Assembly: GCA_008729055.1 (NCBI GenBank)
Contig: SDUX01000008.1
Coordinates: forward strand, 3,063,756-3,127,755
Direction: 5' to 3'
DNA: 64,000 bases
From: Pyropia haitanensis
Taxonomy: Eukaryota > Rhodophyta > Bangiophyceae > Bangiales > Bangiaceae
Position numbers and translations under genes: made by a program
Part shown: one piece after another, positions 45,001 to 55,962 of the stretch
Position numbering within the stretch: the stretch's first letter is position 1
Layout of the letters: each line of letters starts with the position of its first letter
The notes under the pieces: generated by a model
Told to the model about the DNA's origin: nothing
The model's database searches: none
The model's input: only the letters and a program-made list of their open reading frames with translations

Positions 45001-45737
45001 GTGCACGTGTGTCGGCGGCCGGCACCACCACTGCCTGGGGCACCGTGGAGGGCTTGTGGCGGCTGTTGGACGGCACCCCCCTCCGCCCCCGGCGACGTGC
45101 GTGGCCGGTTGTTGCCGTCAACCCCGCGGGGGGGGGGGGCGCTCTCTGACACTGACCGACGCAGGGGGCTGCCGGCCGCCTCGGGCAGGCACGACGACGG
45201 GGCGGACGTAAATCTTGCGAGACCCGTGCAGGCTACGGCTGTCTCCTGGGGGGTTCAGGTGTGGGGTGGGGGGGGGGGGGGGGGGACGCAGAGGGAGCGA
45301 CGTGCGCTGGTCTGGTCTGGAGCGTGCGCTACGGTCGACCCAGCACGCCCCACACACGCGACGGGACGGTGTTGGGGGCGGAGCTTGCTGTGCACCGCCG
45401 GCACACACCCGCACCGTCGCTCTTAATCGGCGCTCACCCCACCTGGACAAGCGGCGCCCCACGCGACGGCAAGCGCGGCCGCTCTTCCAGTGGGGCGCCT
45501 ACCTCCGTCGTGTTCTTGCAGGACACCGTCGACTGCCTACCATTGGGGGCTGCTGCTGGTGGTGCTGGCTGGTGGTGACGCTGTCGGACGGACCCTCTCG
45601 CTGTCTGGGGCGGGAGTGTGTGTGAGGGGAGCGCACGTGGGCGGGCGAACCAGCGACGTTGGCGGCAGTGGTGGTGGCGGCAGACTCCAGCTGCGTTTGT
45701 GGTGGTGTCGTGCCCTTGCGAGCGGGCGGCGGCGGCC
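42055..45737. other. Long intergenic region, unresolved
   Basis: 42.05-44.05 kb is intermediate-GC spacer with short ORFs and no family. 44.05-45.7 kb is GC-rich; on the plus strand about 44875-45150 and on the minus strand about 44150-44330 read somewhat better than background, but strand and frame cannot be decided. The final part is the glutamine amidotransferase promoter. Confidence 0.35.
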
Positions 45738-47566
45738 ATGGGCGGACCCCACAGCCCCAACTCATCGGGCGGCGTGGCCAGCCTTGCGGACGATGACGTG
45801 AGCGTCGACGCCGCGTCGACGCGCACGGGGTCGTGCCCGTCGGTGTCCTCCTCTTGGGGCGCCCTGCAGACGGCGCTCCCTCGCATCCTCATCGTGTCGC
45901 GGCGGCACGTGCGCAAGGACAAGTTTGTGGACTTTGTTGGGGAGTACCACCTGACGTTGGTGCTCCGCTACGGCGCCTGCCCCGTCATTGTGCCCCGCTG
46001 CGTCGGCGCCGACACCACCCCCGACGAGGTGAGCCGCCTCATTGACGCCTACGAGCCCGTGCATGGGGTGCTGCTGTGCGAGGGCGAGGATATTGACCTC
46101 AGCGCCTGGCCGGGTGCCCTCGGCCCCGACGATGGCGGCCTGTCTCCCGAGCAGGCCGCGGCGGTAGCGGCGAGCCACCCGTCCGACGCAGAAGTGGACG
46201 TGGCCAAGGACCTCATTGAGTTTGAGCTGGTCCGCCGCTGTACGGCGCGGGGCATTCCATACCTCGGCGTTTGCAGGGGCAGCCAGCTGCTCAACGTGTA
46301 CCGTGGCGGCTCCCTCTACTCGGACATTGACACCCAGGTGGGGGGGGAGGTCCGCCACATTAACTATGACAACTATGACGGCCATCGGCACCCCGTGGCG
46401 GTGACTCCCGGCACCCCACTAGCAGACTGGTTCGACAGCGCGACGGCGCTGGACGTGAATTCGTACCATCACCAAGGCGTTCGTACCCTTGCGGCGGGGC
46501 TGTCGCCCATGGCCCACTCCCCAGACGGCCTCATCGAGGCGTTTTACGACACTTCCTACGACCCCGATGCTGGATACTACACGGTTGGCCTCCAGTTCCA
46601 CCCAGAGCGCATGCAGGACGCGGAGGGGGTGTACGACTACCCGGGTTGCGTCGGCGCGTACGAGTCGTTTGGGCGGGCCGTGCGCGCCTATGCACGGCGG
46701 GTTGGGGGGGGGGTCGCGTCGCTCGAGCCGGCGGAAGCCGCCCCCGATGTGGTGCCCCCACCAGTAGCGGCCGTGGCCGACCCGTCCCGGTCGGCCCTCG
46801 ACGACCGCAAGGGTGGTGTCGGCGTTCCCGCTCCGCCGGCGGGCGACCCCGCTCTGGCGGGTGCGCCGAGGCCATTGGCAGGCGCCGCCGCGGCTCCTGT
46901 GCCGTCTTCCCCTTCTGCTGCTCCTGTTATTGCTCCCGTAGACTCGTCGTCGGCCGCCCAGCGTGCGCGCTCCTCCCCCGCGTCCCCGCGGGTTGGGCAC
47001 GAGGGCGCTCCCCCCCCCCCCCGAGCACGAGCCTGCCTGTCGGTCCGAGGCTGAGCCCGCGAGTCAGCCGCGCCCACTGGGATGCGGTCAAGACCTTTGA
47101 CCTGGCGTCTGCCTTGTACCGCTCCCGCCGCGCCTCCGAGGTGGCGGCCATCACCCGCTTCTCCCGTGGCGCGTCGCTGCTGGCGGCGACCGCGTCCCCG
47201 GCAGTGTCCCTCCACGCCACCGTCCATGGCGGCTGCGCTGCTCGTGACGCGTTGGGGGACCTGTACTGCGCTGGTGGCTCCGCTGCGGATCTGCCCCCGT
47301 CGCCGCAGGTCGACGCGGTTGCGCAACTGGAGACGGCCGTCGTGGCCGCTGCGGCCGCGCTCGCGCGCATGTCCCCGACCGAGTTAGTCGACGCGGCTGA
47401 CACGCTGCGCGGCCTTGTCGGTGTTGCCGACCGCCTGCGGGAGCGGGGGCAGGCACTAGACAGGGTGGCGGGGCGGCCACGGCTGGTCAAGGGGGGACTG
47501 CCTGACGAGGAGGAGGAGTCGCGGCCCCAGGCATGCGTCGCAGCGGTCCCGGGCGTGACGGCGTAA
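45738..47566 (+). CDS. Class I glutamine amidotransferase-like hydrolase (PuuD/peptidase C26 type) with extended C-terminus
   Basis: The ATG at 45738 (GCGGCCATGG) begins a short Ser/Asp-rich leader before the domain (LPRILIVSRRHVRKDKFVDFVGEY). The nucleophile elbow GVCRGSQLLNV has Cys179; the His/Glu pair is in GLQFHPER (His288, Glu290); NSYHHQGV is also conserved. The family hydrolyses gamma-glutamyl bonds, as in gamma-glutamyl-GABA; the substrate here is unknown. After the domain comes a Pro/Ala linker, then a 13-C run (47010-47022). In the original frame a stop follows at 47054; one frame over, a Leu/Ala-rich helical segment of about 165 residues continues (AHWDAVKTFDLASALYRSRR to a stop at 47566). 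Its non-random composition suggests it is the true C-terminus. It converges on proteasome beta-1. Confidence 0.82.
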
Positions 47567-48148
47567 GCTGGCTTGGCGGCTGCGGTGCTGTGTGGCCATC
47601 CCTTGCTCTTTCTTTTTGCCATTTTGTTGCATGGGGGGTCTCTTTTTGTTTTCTTCGACCGGTGGAGTGTTTCCACCGCCTGCGCTGGCAACATACGCCA
47701 CGGGCGCGAGCCGGGTGGGATGGACGGCTTCGTCCTCCACTTTGTGCTTTTGTTCTTATTCGACCGTTTGTTCTCATATGACCTTGTTTTGGGACCGCAA
47801 GAGGCGCATGAGGGAGAGGAGGGTGGCGTCTGTATCTGTACATGACTGGTGGAAGGGCGGTCCAGAGACGAGTACACTGCGTAGGGGTGCTCATGCATTG
47901 AATCTATTTCGGCTTGCAATGCACCTGGGCATGGCCAAACAAAGAAACGACAACACCGACCGTTTCAGCGGGGCACACAGAGCCACCACGTTTGTGTATA
48001 GGCTCCTTGGACGGACCGTCTCGTGCACAACAGCAGGCAACAGCAGACAAACGTGCGTTTTGTACTTACAAAAAAAAGAGCATGCAAAAGCAAACACGGC
48101 ATACGACGCACAGGCCGCAGGGCGAGCGTCGACCACTGCCGCGCCCTC
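47567..48148. other. Spacer between convergent genes
   Basis: T-rich on the plus strand just after the amidotransferase stop, then about half GC. It should contain two 3' UTRs. No gene is seen. Confidence 0.4.
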
Positions 48149-49614
48149 TCAAGACTTCTCCCAAAACGGCGGTAGCTTGTCCCCCGCGAAAAATTCCCTG
48201 TCCGTCCCGTCCTTATCCACCGTCACCAACCGAATGACGCCCCCCGAGCTGCCGTCCCGGGACATCGCCAGCGCCAGCGCGTTCTTCACAAACGCCTGGC
48301 ACTCCGCCTTGGTCATCCCCTCCTTATAGTTGGCGTCGCAGTAGCCATAGATGTACGTGCTGCCGCTGCCGCCAATGGCAAACGGCTGCTGCACAAGAGC
48401 GCCACCCAAGGGGATGCAAAACACCTGTCAAGAGAACAAAAGGACACCCCGAAGACCGTGACCACACAAAGAGAGGATGGCACGATATGCACTCGTCAGG
48501 AGAACACGAAGGTTAGATGGCATCCACGAAAGAAAGAGGACGACAAATCGCATCGGTGGGAAGAAAACAAACACGGTCTTCCGCAAAGCGACAGCGGCTG
48601 CTCTAGACTCCACCAGCGCACAGCAGTTCACGGCTTGACACATCCACTACCAAACAGTCTCTGGCACGTACCTGCCCACCCTTGGCCGAATCCCAGCCCG
48701 CACAAATGATGCCCGCCATCAGCTGAGACTTGTTTGAATAGCACAACTCGCGGAAGAGACGGGCAGCCGTCTTGACCAGGGGAGGGGTGCCCATCTCAAT
48801 GACGTGCATGTCCAGGTAGTACCTACACAGGCGAAAAACCAACGTGCGCAACAACCAAGCAAGACGCAATGGGTTAGCAACGAAGAACCAGAAGCAACGA
48901 AAAAAGCACCACCCCAACAGGTGAGACAAAAGCACCCTCCGTCCCGGGAACCGCTCTTCCACACTCGGCATGAACAACATCGGGTGCCGGCCGTCGAGCA
49001 CGATCGGGCCCGCTGTCAGTCCAGGACGTACCGCACGTAGTCGCTGATGGCCTGCGTATCCGCCGCGGACCCCGAACGGCAGCAAAAGATGGAATCGGTC
49101 ATTGGCGTAATCTTGTCCGACACGCGGTTGGCAATGTACGTGCCTGTTGTTGTCCGCGAGTCGGCGCCCAGCACGACGCCCCCGTCAAAGGCCACCGCCA
49201 TGATGGACGTCTACCGCAGCACAACCCCCACACATCACGCCACATCCCCCCCCCAAAAAAGACAGTCACAGGAAAGAACCACGTCACGAGATACAAAGCG
49301 CGCATCCAAGACGGGGAAACCGGCAGAAGCCAGGAGCGAAGAAGCGCATGCGCCGCGAGCACACCAAAGTACCCAGCCAAAGTGAGCTGGCAGTCCAGAA
49401 GGGATCAGATATTAGCCCAGAACGTCGCCTGGTTATGAACCACAGTACAGAAGCGACCGCAGTACCAACGCCCCGCAGTAAAGAGGTCCCGCATCCAGAT
49501 GGGGCACAGAAGGGGAGAAGACACAGACGTGGCCAGGCACGCGGTACGCACCCCCATGGAATGCTCCGCTGACGTCCAGTCCGTCGCGCCCCTGGCACTC
49601 ATCGGCTGCTCCAT
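48149..49614 (-). CDS. PBA1: 20S proteasome subunit beta-1 (beta type-6), four exons
   Basis: Exons are 49614-49552, 49210-49032, 48822-48672 and 48424-48149, giving 222 aa. Introns are 341, 209 and 247 bp with GTGCGT, GTACGT and GTACGT donors. Exon 1 encodes a 21-residue propeptide ending HSMG, as in plant PBA1. Exon 2 starts with the mature N-terminus [11 protein letters not shown], so the catalytic Thr1 is the first codon of exon 2 (49208-49210). Asp17 (GADSRTTTG) and Lys33 (SDKI) complete the active site. Later blocks match the family: [39 protein letters not shown] and [11 protein letters not shown]. This subunit carries the caspase-like activity of the core particle. Confidence 0.95.
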
Positions 49615-50557
49615 AGCTACAACACCACGACAGCTCTTGCGTGCGCGGCCGTCGACGTCACACCAAAGGGGGCGGTCAGCGGGTAGGGCAGCCTGGCGCG
49701 GCAAGGACGATCGCCTCGCCAGTGACAGCTTCCCCGCGCAGCACACACATCGGGCATAGACCAAGAGCAAGACAGGCTTTTCCCCTCACGCTGTCCAGAG
49801 CTTGAGAAATCAATTGTGTTTCTCGCTTCTGGCACCCTTGTATTTTATTATAAGTTTATTTAATTAATCTTCCGTCTTCGGCATCAAGAAATTTCAGACC
49901 ATTTGGACGAGAAGAGTAGGTCACCTGCAGACGAACGCTTCTCTTTTTGTAGTGACAACGCGCAGGTAACATCCATCTACCAGATCCGCACTGGCTCCAG
50001 CTGGCTGTCGTGACGCTACAGTGTCAAGGACTGTCAGGGTGTCAGCCGCGCGCTAGGGACGCACCACCTGGCCGCTTCCCGTCCCGACAGAGTCTCCAGA
50101 AGGGGGCGGCATCGGCAGCGGGCGCCTGGCTGAGCGGGGCGCCGCTGCCAACTGAGCTGAGCTAGGCGTGCCGCCGCCAGCCCACGCGTCCGGTGTGCCG
50201 GCCGCCACCACCGCCGGCCAAGAGGTGCCACGGTGCCCGGGCGGTCCGCGCGGGGGTGGCGGTGCTGCGCGCCGCGGGGCAGAAAAGACGGCCCCGCTCA
50301 CGGTCCGCCGTCGGCACAGTGGCGGCCAGCAGCCTCGGCAAGCGGGACAGGAGAGTGGGGAGCGGCTGGCTACGGGAATGCGCGAGCGCCGGTCGCCGCT
50401 GGTAGGCAGACCAGGCCAATCTTCAGACTCCCTGGGGTGCACTTCCCACCTCATCCGCCGCTCCCCTCTTGCGCTTCCTCTCACCCCCACCCCTCCGACC
50501 CTCCGCTGCCCCCCCCTCTCTCGCCCCTCCCTGCCTCGTCGGCCTTGAACTCCCACC
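49615..50557. other. Divergent intergenic region
   Basis: Lies between the starts of proteasome beta-1 (-) and the secreted protein (+). An AT-rich core at about 49845-49890 is the most AT-rich stretch seen nearby and may be a promoter or nucleosome-free element. 50.05-50.55 kb is GC-rich with no gene recognised. Confidence 0.4.
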
Positions 50558-51298
50558 ATGAACCGCTGGGCTGGCCGCGCGGCGCTGGCCGTTGCCACCA
50601 TTGCCGCCGCCACGGCCGTCACCACCGTTGCGGCCGAGGCAGTCACGGCGGGGGTGCCCCCTCCCACCACCCCCACCCTTCGCATGGGCGGCGGCGGCGG
50701 AAGCGGCGGTGATGGCGGGCGCTCGTACGCCTCCCCCGCCCCGACGCCATGCCCCTACGACTACCCTTTCAACGCGAGCCTCGTCGGCCAGACCTACTAC
50801 CTCGCTGACAGCTGCTACCGCGCCTTTTTCAGCAGCAGCACCTCCATGTACCGGACCACGATCGTGCACCGTCCGCCCTGGTCGTTCCGGCTGGCCGGCA
50901 TGGTGCCCCCCTCGGTGGACCCGGCGGTGCCCCTCTGCCGCGAGCGCTACATCCTCCACTACCGCCGCGGCTGGCAGGCGCCCTTCATCGTTCACGCCCT
51001 CCCCACCAGCGACCGCAAACTCATCCAGCTGCCGGGCGACCCCAACAGCCTCAGCTCGGCAGACCTAGACCGGTTTTGCCCCAAGAACCAGCCCCGCGAG
51101 ACCTACTACGCGTGGGGGGAGACGCGCGGCAAGTTCCTTGCCGCTCTGCGCGTCATGATCGACGGCAGCCGCGCGATTGTTGCCGCGACGTGCGACGGCT
51201 CCGACGACGACACGACGTACGCGGAGAACCCGCGGCTGACCGAGGTGGTTCACTTCCTGCAGACCATTGGCTACCTGTACAATGGATGCAAGGCATGA
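50558..51298 (+). CDS. Secreted protein of unknown family, six Cys
   Basis: 246-aa single-exon ORF with good start context (CACCATGAAC). Residues 1-31 are a signal peptide (MNRWAGRAALAVATIAAATA); a Gly/Pro-rich linker follows to about residue 65. The mature domain has six Cys, enough for three disulfides, one NAS glycosylation sequon, and conserved-looking segments (PYDYPFNASLVGQTYYLADSC, ILHYRRGWQAPF, ETYYAWGETRGKFLAALRV). It ends NGCKA with no anchor. I do not recognise the family; an extracellular matrix or cell-wall role is only a guess. Confidence 0.7.
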   Translation: MNRWAGRAALAVATIAAATAVTTVAAEAVTAGVPPPTTPTLRMGGGGGSGGDGGRSYASPAPTPCPYDYPFNASLVGQTYYLADSCYRAFFSSSTSMYRTTIVHRPPWSFRLAGMVPPSVDPAVPLCRERYILHYRRGWQAPFIVHALPTSDRKLIQLPGDPNSLSSADLDRFCPKNQPRETYYAWGETRGKFLAALRVMIDGSRAIVAATCDGSDDDTTYAENPRLTEVVHFLQTIGYLYNGCKA

Positions 51299-51363
51299 GG
51301 GGGGGGAGAGGGATGTCGCGCGGCAGTAGGCGAGCGCGGCGCGTGGGGAGGTAGACGGGCGAG

Positions 51364-51369
51364 AATAAA
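51364..51369 (+). terminator. Candidate polyadenylation signal AATAAA
   Basis: AATAAA lies 65 bp after the stop of the secreted-protein gene in otherwise GC-rich DNA. Position and strand fit a cleavage/polyadenylation signal. Confidence 0.4.
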
Positions 51370-51638
51370 GGCGTTCTCGGCAAAGACGCACCATCAGAGA
51401 GGACACTGACAGTCGCTCACGCAGGGAACGGCCCGCTTTCGCCTGCTTCCCCCCTCGTCCTGGTGCCGTCGCCGGTGAATTCCAACCACAACTAAACGGC
51501 CAGCGCGCACTCGACGAACATTCGCACAGACCCACGTCACGAACTCCATTTAGGATCTGCCAAAACCCTGTCAGACCAGTGTGATCGCTGGGATGAGTGC
51601 AACACCGCTGGCCTGCCCCGCCAGGTCACGCTCACGCC

Positions 51639-53989
51639 ATGACCATCCGCTCGCCGAGAAGGGCCGCCCGCGTGGTCTGCGCCGCGCCCCCCGCGGGCGG
51701 CGTCGCCGCCCAGGACGCGCCCGCCATGGCCCCGGCGGGTGCCTCCCCTCCCTCCTCGGCCGCCTCGACTGCGGCTGCCACCCCCCCCGCGACTACCCCC
51801 GCCGTCACCCCCACCGCCACCGCTACCCTCGCGACGCCCCCCGCCACCGCCACCACCACCGCCGCCGCGGCCGCCGCCGCCGCCGCCGTCGCGCGCTTCT
51901 CCGCGCGGGGCATCCCCCCCCGCGACGCCGCCGCCGTCGCCGCCGCCGTCACCGCCGTTGCCGCCACCGCCACTGCCACGGCCGGCGCGCGCCTCCTCTC
52001 CGTCGCGGCCAAGGCCGCGGCCGGCCGCGCGCTCGGCCCCGCGGGCGTGGCGGCAACAGAGCTGCGGCTGGGCCTGCTCATCGCCGCCGCGTCGTCGCCG
52101 GCAGACGCGGCGGTCGGGCCCGCCGCGCTGCGGGCCGCAGACGATGCCGACGCGGCGGCGGTCGCCGCCCGCGGCGTCGTCGTTGCCGCGGCGGTCACGG
52201 CGGTGGGGGCGGTGGCGGTCGTCGCCGCCGCCGTGTGGTCGGACGGGGGAGACGGGGCGGGAGGGGGCGGGGAAGGGGGCGGCGTGGCTGGCGCCGGGCT
52301 CGTGTCGGCCGCGCCGCTGGTGGTGGCCGCGGCGCTCGCCGCCACGACGGCGGTGGTGATCGCCGCGCGCGGCGTGCCGGCGGCGGTCGTGAAGCGGCGC
52401 GGCGGGTCCGCCGCGCTCGCGCGGTGCCGCGGCGCGGCCGTTGCCGCGGGCAATGGGGTGGTGCTCGCCGCGCTCGCGGCGGGCGCGGGCGGCCGCGGGT
52501 GGGGCGTGCCGGTCGTCATAGGGGGGCGCCTGGTGATTGCGTGCCTCAAGCTGGCTGGCGCGCTGTCCCTGGTGGGGCCCACCGAGTGCGCCGCGCTGGT
52601 CACGGCGGGCAGCCAGGCGGCGGCCGGAAAGGGAGGGGAGGGGGGCGGGAGCGCGGGCGTCGCTACCCCCTCCCCCGCCGCCGCCGCCGCCACCCCCGCC
52701 GCCGCCTGCCCGTGGTGGCCGCGGGTGCACCCGGCGAGCGCGGCACTGGTGGCGGCTGCCGCCCCCGGTGCGGCGGTCTCGTTTGTGCTCTCCCACGGCG
52801 CGTCGGTGGCGCTGCTGGGGGTGCCCCGCGCCGCCGCGGGCGCCGCCGCGGCGGCGGATAGTCTCGCCGGGGCGGTCAAGTGGCTGGCGCTCGAGCCGCT
52901 CGCGGTGCAGGTGCTCGTCGTGCTGGCCGCCCTGGGGCGATCAGCGGCAGCAGACGGGCTTGACTCAGGCAGTGGCACTGGTGGAAAGGGGCCCGCTACT
53001 GCCGGGGGGGGGGCGCGCGCCCAGCCAAGCGGAACCGCCTCGGGTGTGGCAAGCGTGGACGGCGCTGCGGGTGTGGTGGCGGATGCAGTGGCGTGCGCTG
53101 CAGACTGTGGTGACCCAGGGGGAGACACTAGGGGACCCGTCGGCTCGACTGCCCCCCCGGCTGCGACGGCCGTCTCTTCTTCTCCCTCGCGTCGCTCGCC
53201 TGCGCCCGCTCCAACGGCTGCTGCAGCGACGCTGGCTGTGACGCTCGCCCTCAAAACAGCCCTGCTGGTCGGTGTCGCACTCGCGGCGCTCGCCCCCCCC
53301 TACGCCTCGCCCCTCGTACGCGCCGTCTACGGCCCCCGCTGGGCGGGCGGTGGGGACCCCGGCGAGCAGCTCGTCCCCGCTCTCCTCACCGCCACCGCGT
53401 GGGCGGTCGCAGGCATCGTCCGCGCGGCGGCGACCGCGACGGCGCCCGCAGCGGCGGTGGCGGCGCAGTCGGCGTTCCTCGCCGCCGCCGCGGGGCCGTA
53501 TCTGGCGGTCGTGGCCGCGGCGGGACGCCGCCGCGGCACGCGGGCGGTCGCCGCCGCGGCGGCGGCGATGGAGGTGGCGCGCGCGGCGGCCGCCGCACGG
53601 GCGGTGGGCCCGCCGCTGTCTGGGAGGCAGCGAGGGGGAGGCCGCGGCTGCGCGTGGCTGCCGGCGCTGCTGTGGGCGGCGGTGCCGCCCGTACGGGTGG
53701 CCGCCGCGGTCGTGGCCGCCGCCGCGGTGGGGCACCTGAGCGGCGCCGCGACCGGGGTGACGGCCGCCGCGGTGGCGGCGACCGCCGGCCGCGCAGGGGG
53801 GGGGAAGGAGGCGCCGCCGCGGCCGCCGCGTGGCCAGCCGCGATGCACGCGGGGGTCGCGGCCGCCGCGGTGGGGGGGGTGGCCGCCGCGGTGCGGCGGT
53901 ACGACGCGCCCTACTGGGACGATGTCGCCGCGCTGGTGCGGCTGGGCCGGGCGGTCGACGGCCGCGGGCGCCTGCGGGGCGCCGGGTGA
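51639..53989 (+). CDS. RFT1: RFT1-like lipid-linked oligosaccharide flippase, frame change near the 3' end
   Basis: Polytopic membrane protein of roughly 780 aa. After an Ala/Thr/Pro-rich leader (about 85 residues) the first helix region reads RLLSVAAKAAAGRALGPAGV then ELRLGLLIAAASSPADAA, matching the RFT1 N-terminus (R..F..N..ilRf...e..G...vrL.LL.st.lF..RE). Later blocks fit as well: SHGASVALLGV, DSLAGAVKWLALEPL, and ALKTALLVGVALAALAPPYASPLVRAVYGPRW. Many Ala/Val-rich hydrophobic segments are present. After a 9-G run (53796-53804) the frame changes and a tail with RRYDAPYWDDVAALVRLGRA ends at 53989. RFT1 acts in the ER on dolichol-linked Man5GlcNAc2 during N-glycosylation. The leader and several loops are far longer and lower in complexity than usual. 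Another MOP/MATE-like transporter is the alternative. Confidence 0.6.
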
Positions 53990-55962
53990 GCCGGCGGCTG
54001 GCCGCTACCGCGGTGGGGCGGGAGCTGCCTGTCGCCGCCTCCCGTCGCCGGCGGCGGCACCACTGACGGGCCCCAAGCGGGGGGGTAGTGGGGACCGTCG
54101 TCACCTGGCCGCGGGGCGTGCACATGTAGCGTTGTCTCCCTCCTGGTGTCCTGGTCTTTTTCAAGCCGACTTCGATCGGGTTATGTGTACAGTATTCATT
54201 CCGCAGAGTTCCCTATTTTATCGCCAAACGGTGAGGAACCCAATGCCGAGCCGACAAGCCGCCAGCCGTCGGGGGATGGGAGGGGCGGGACGGGCATGAA
54301 ACGGGGAGGCGGGGGATAAAGGTGAGTGAAAGGGCGCCAGCGGGGAGAAGGGAGGAGCGCGTTGCTCGGTGGAGCGTGGCCGCCAAGGCCAGCCGCCGAC
54401 CGTTGGGCGAGCGGGCGGACGGCTGGGTGGGAGGGCGGGGCTGTGGCGTGGGTCAGCGGGGGAGCGGGGGAGGGCAGTCGGACCGGCGGGCGGGCGGGCG
54501 GACAGACGGGTGTGGCCTACCCCGGGCGAGCGGGCGGTTGTGGCCCACGCGGGGCAGCCGGCCGGTCGGGTGGCGGTCGCAAGGCGGGGAGGGGGATGGC
54601 AACGGCGGGCTGGCGGGCGGGCGGGCGGGTGTGTGACGGAGGGAGGGACGTGCCGGTGCCCACTGCCGTCCCGCTGGTGGCCGCGGGGGTCAATGCCCGC
54701 TACGGCGGCTTCCGGCACCGCCACCACCCCCACCGGGCGGGCACAAGCGCCACGTATGGACGGGCGACGGCGGCGGGACGGCCCCGTCCCACCGCCCCGC
54801 CCGCGCTTCCCCTCTTCACCCGCGGGTGCGCCGCGAACGTCCAGCCCGCCCTCCCCCACCCTTCTTGACCCCTTTTCCGTACGTCCGCCTCCACCAAAGT
54901 GGCGTTGCTTGCTGTTGGTCCGTCGCGTACGCCCCTCCCCGCTCCCTTGTGCCAGGGAGCAACGGTTCTCCCGTGGACGGGTGGGTGGGTGAGGGCGGCG
55001 GCGTCTGCTTGTCTGGGCGGCGGCATCTGCTTGTCTGGGCGGCCGCGGCGCTGGCGAGGGGGGGCCGGGCGGCAGGGAAGTCGCGGCGGTCAGGCAGGAA
55101 AGGAATGAAGCGTAGGCACGCAACCAGACAAACACCCGAGCTCCCCTGCCTGGGTGCTGGCCATCGCTGGGGTGGGGAGGGGGGAGCTGCCCGGCGTTCC
55201 GCCCGGCGGACACATCCGCTGGGCGACTGCCTCCACCGCCTCCACCCCGCCATCCGCCCCGGCACGGCGTCGGCAGCGCGCTGCGCACGCTGCTGTTGGC
55301 AGAGAGGGGGGGGCGGGGGGGGGGGGGGGGGGGGGGCGGTGGCGGCGGAGTGACTCGTCGCGGCAAAGCCCCGCCGTCACCGTGCGTTTCTCGGCCGCCG
55401 ACAGATACGGCTCCTCGATGGCCACGCCGGCCACACTTGCCCCCCCCCAGCCTCGCACGACTCCGCGGCCGGCCGCCAGCGCATTGGCGGGGGGCGGGGC
55501 CCCTGTGCGGCGGGCCGCCGCGGCTGCGCGATCTGGTTGGGGGCTGGGCGGCCGCCGGGATTTTTTTGGGGGGGCGCCACACCCCCACCGCCAGCCGCCG
55601 CCAGCCGCCCTTCCACCCGCCCAAGCGGTGCGCGAGCGCCGCCCGCTGCCGCTGCGGCTGGGCGGCCGACCTGTGTCCCCTGACCTGCCGCTGCACCTGG
55701 GCCGCTCGGTGTGACGACCGCCCCACTGACGGCGCCGTAGCGCGCGCGCGACCGGCAACGCCTGTGCGTGACACAGCGCTGCCCCGCCCGCCGCCTCCCC
55801 CTGCCCCGTCCCCCCCATCCTCCCGTGCGTCACCCCCCTAGCCTAGCAGCGGTGGCCGGCTCTCACACTTTGTCCCACTTGACCCCCCACCCACCCCCCC
55901 CCCCCGTCACGGCGCGCCGTGGTTCGCCGCCACCACCGCCACCCGCCGCAGCTGCCGCCGTC
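53990..55962. other. GC-rich intergenic region
   Basis: A short lower-GC part (54120-54250) follows the RFT1-like gene; the rest is G/C-run DNA, including a run of about 25 G near 55312-55336. ORFs on both strands are Arg/Gly/Pro-rich. No gene is supported. Confidence 0.4.
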
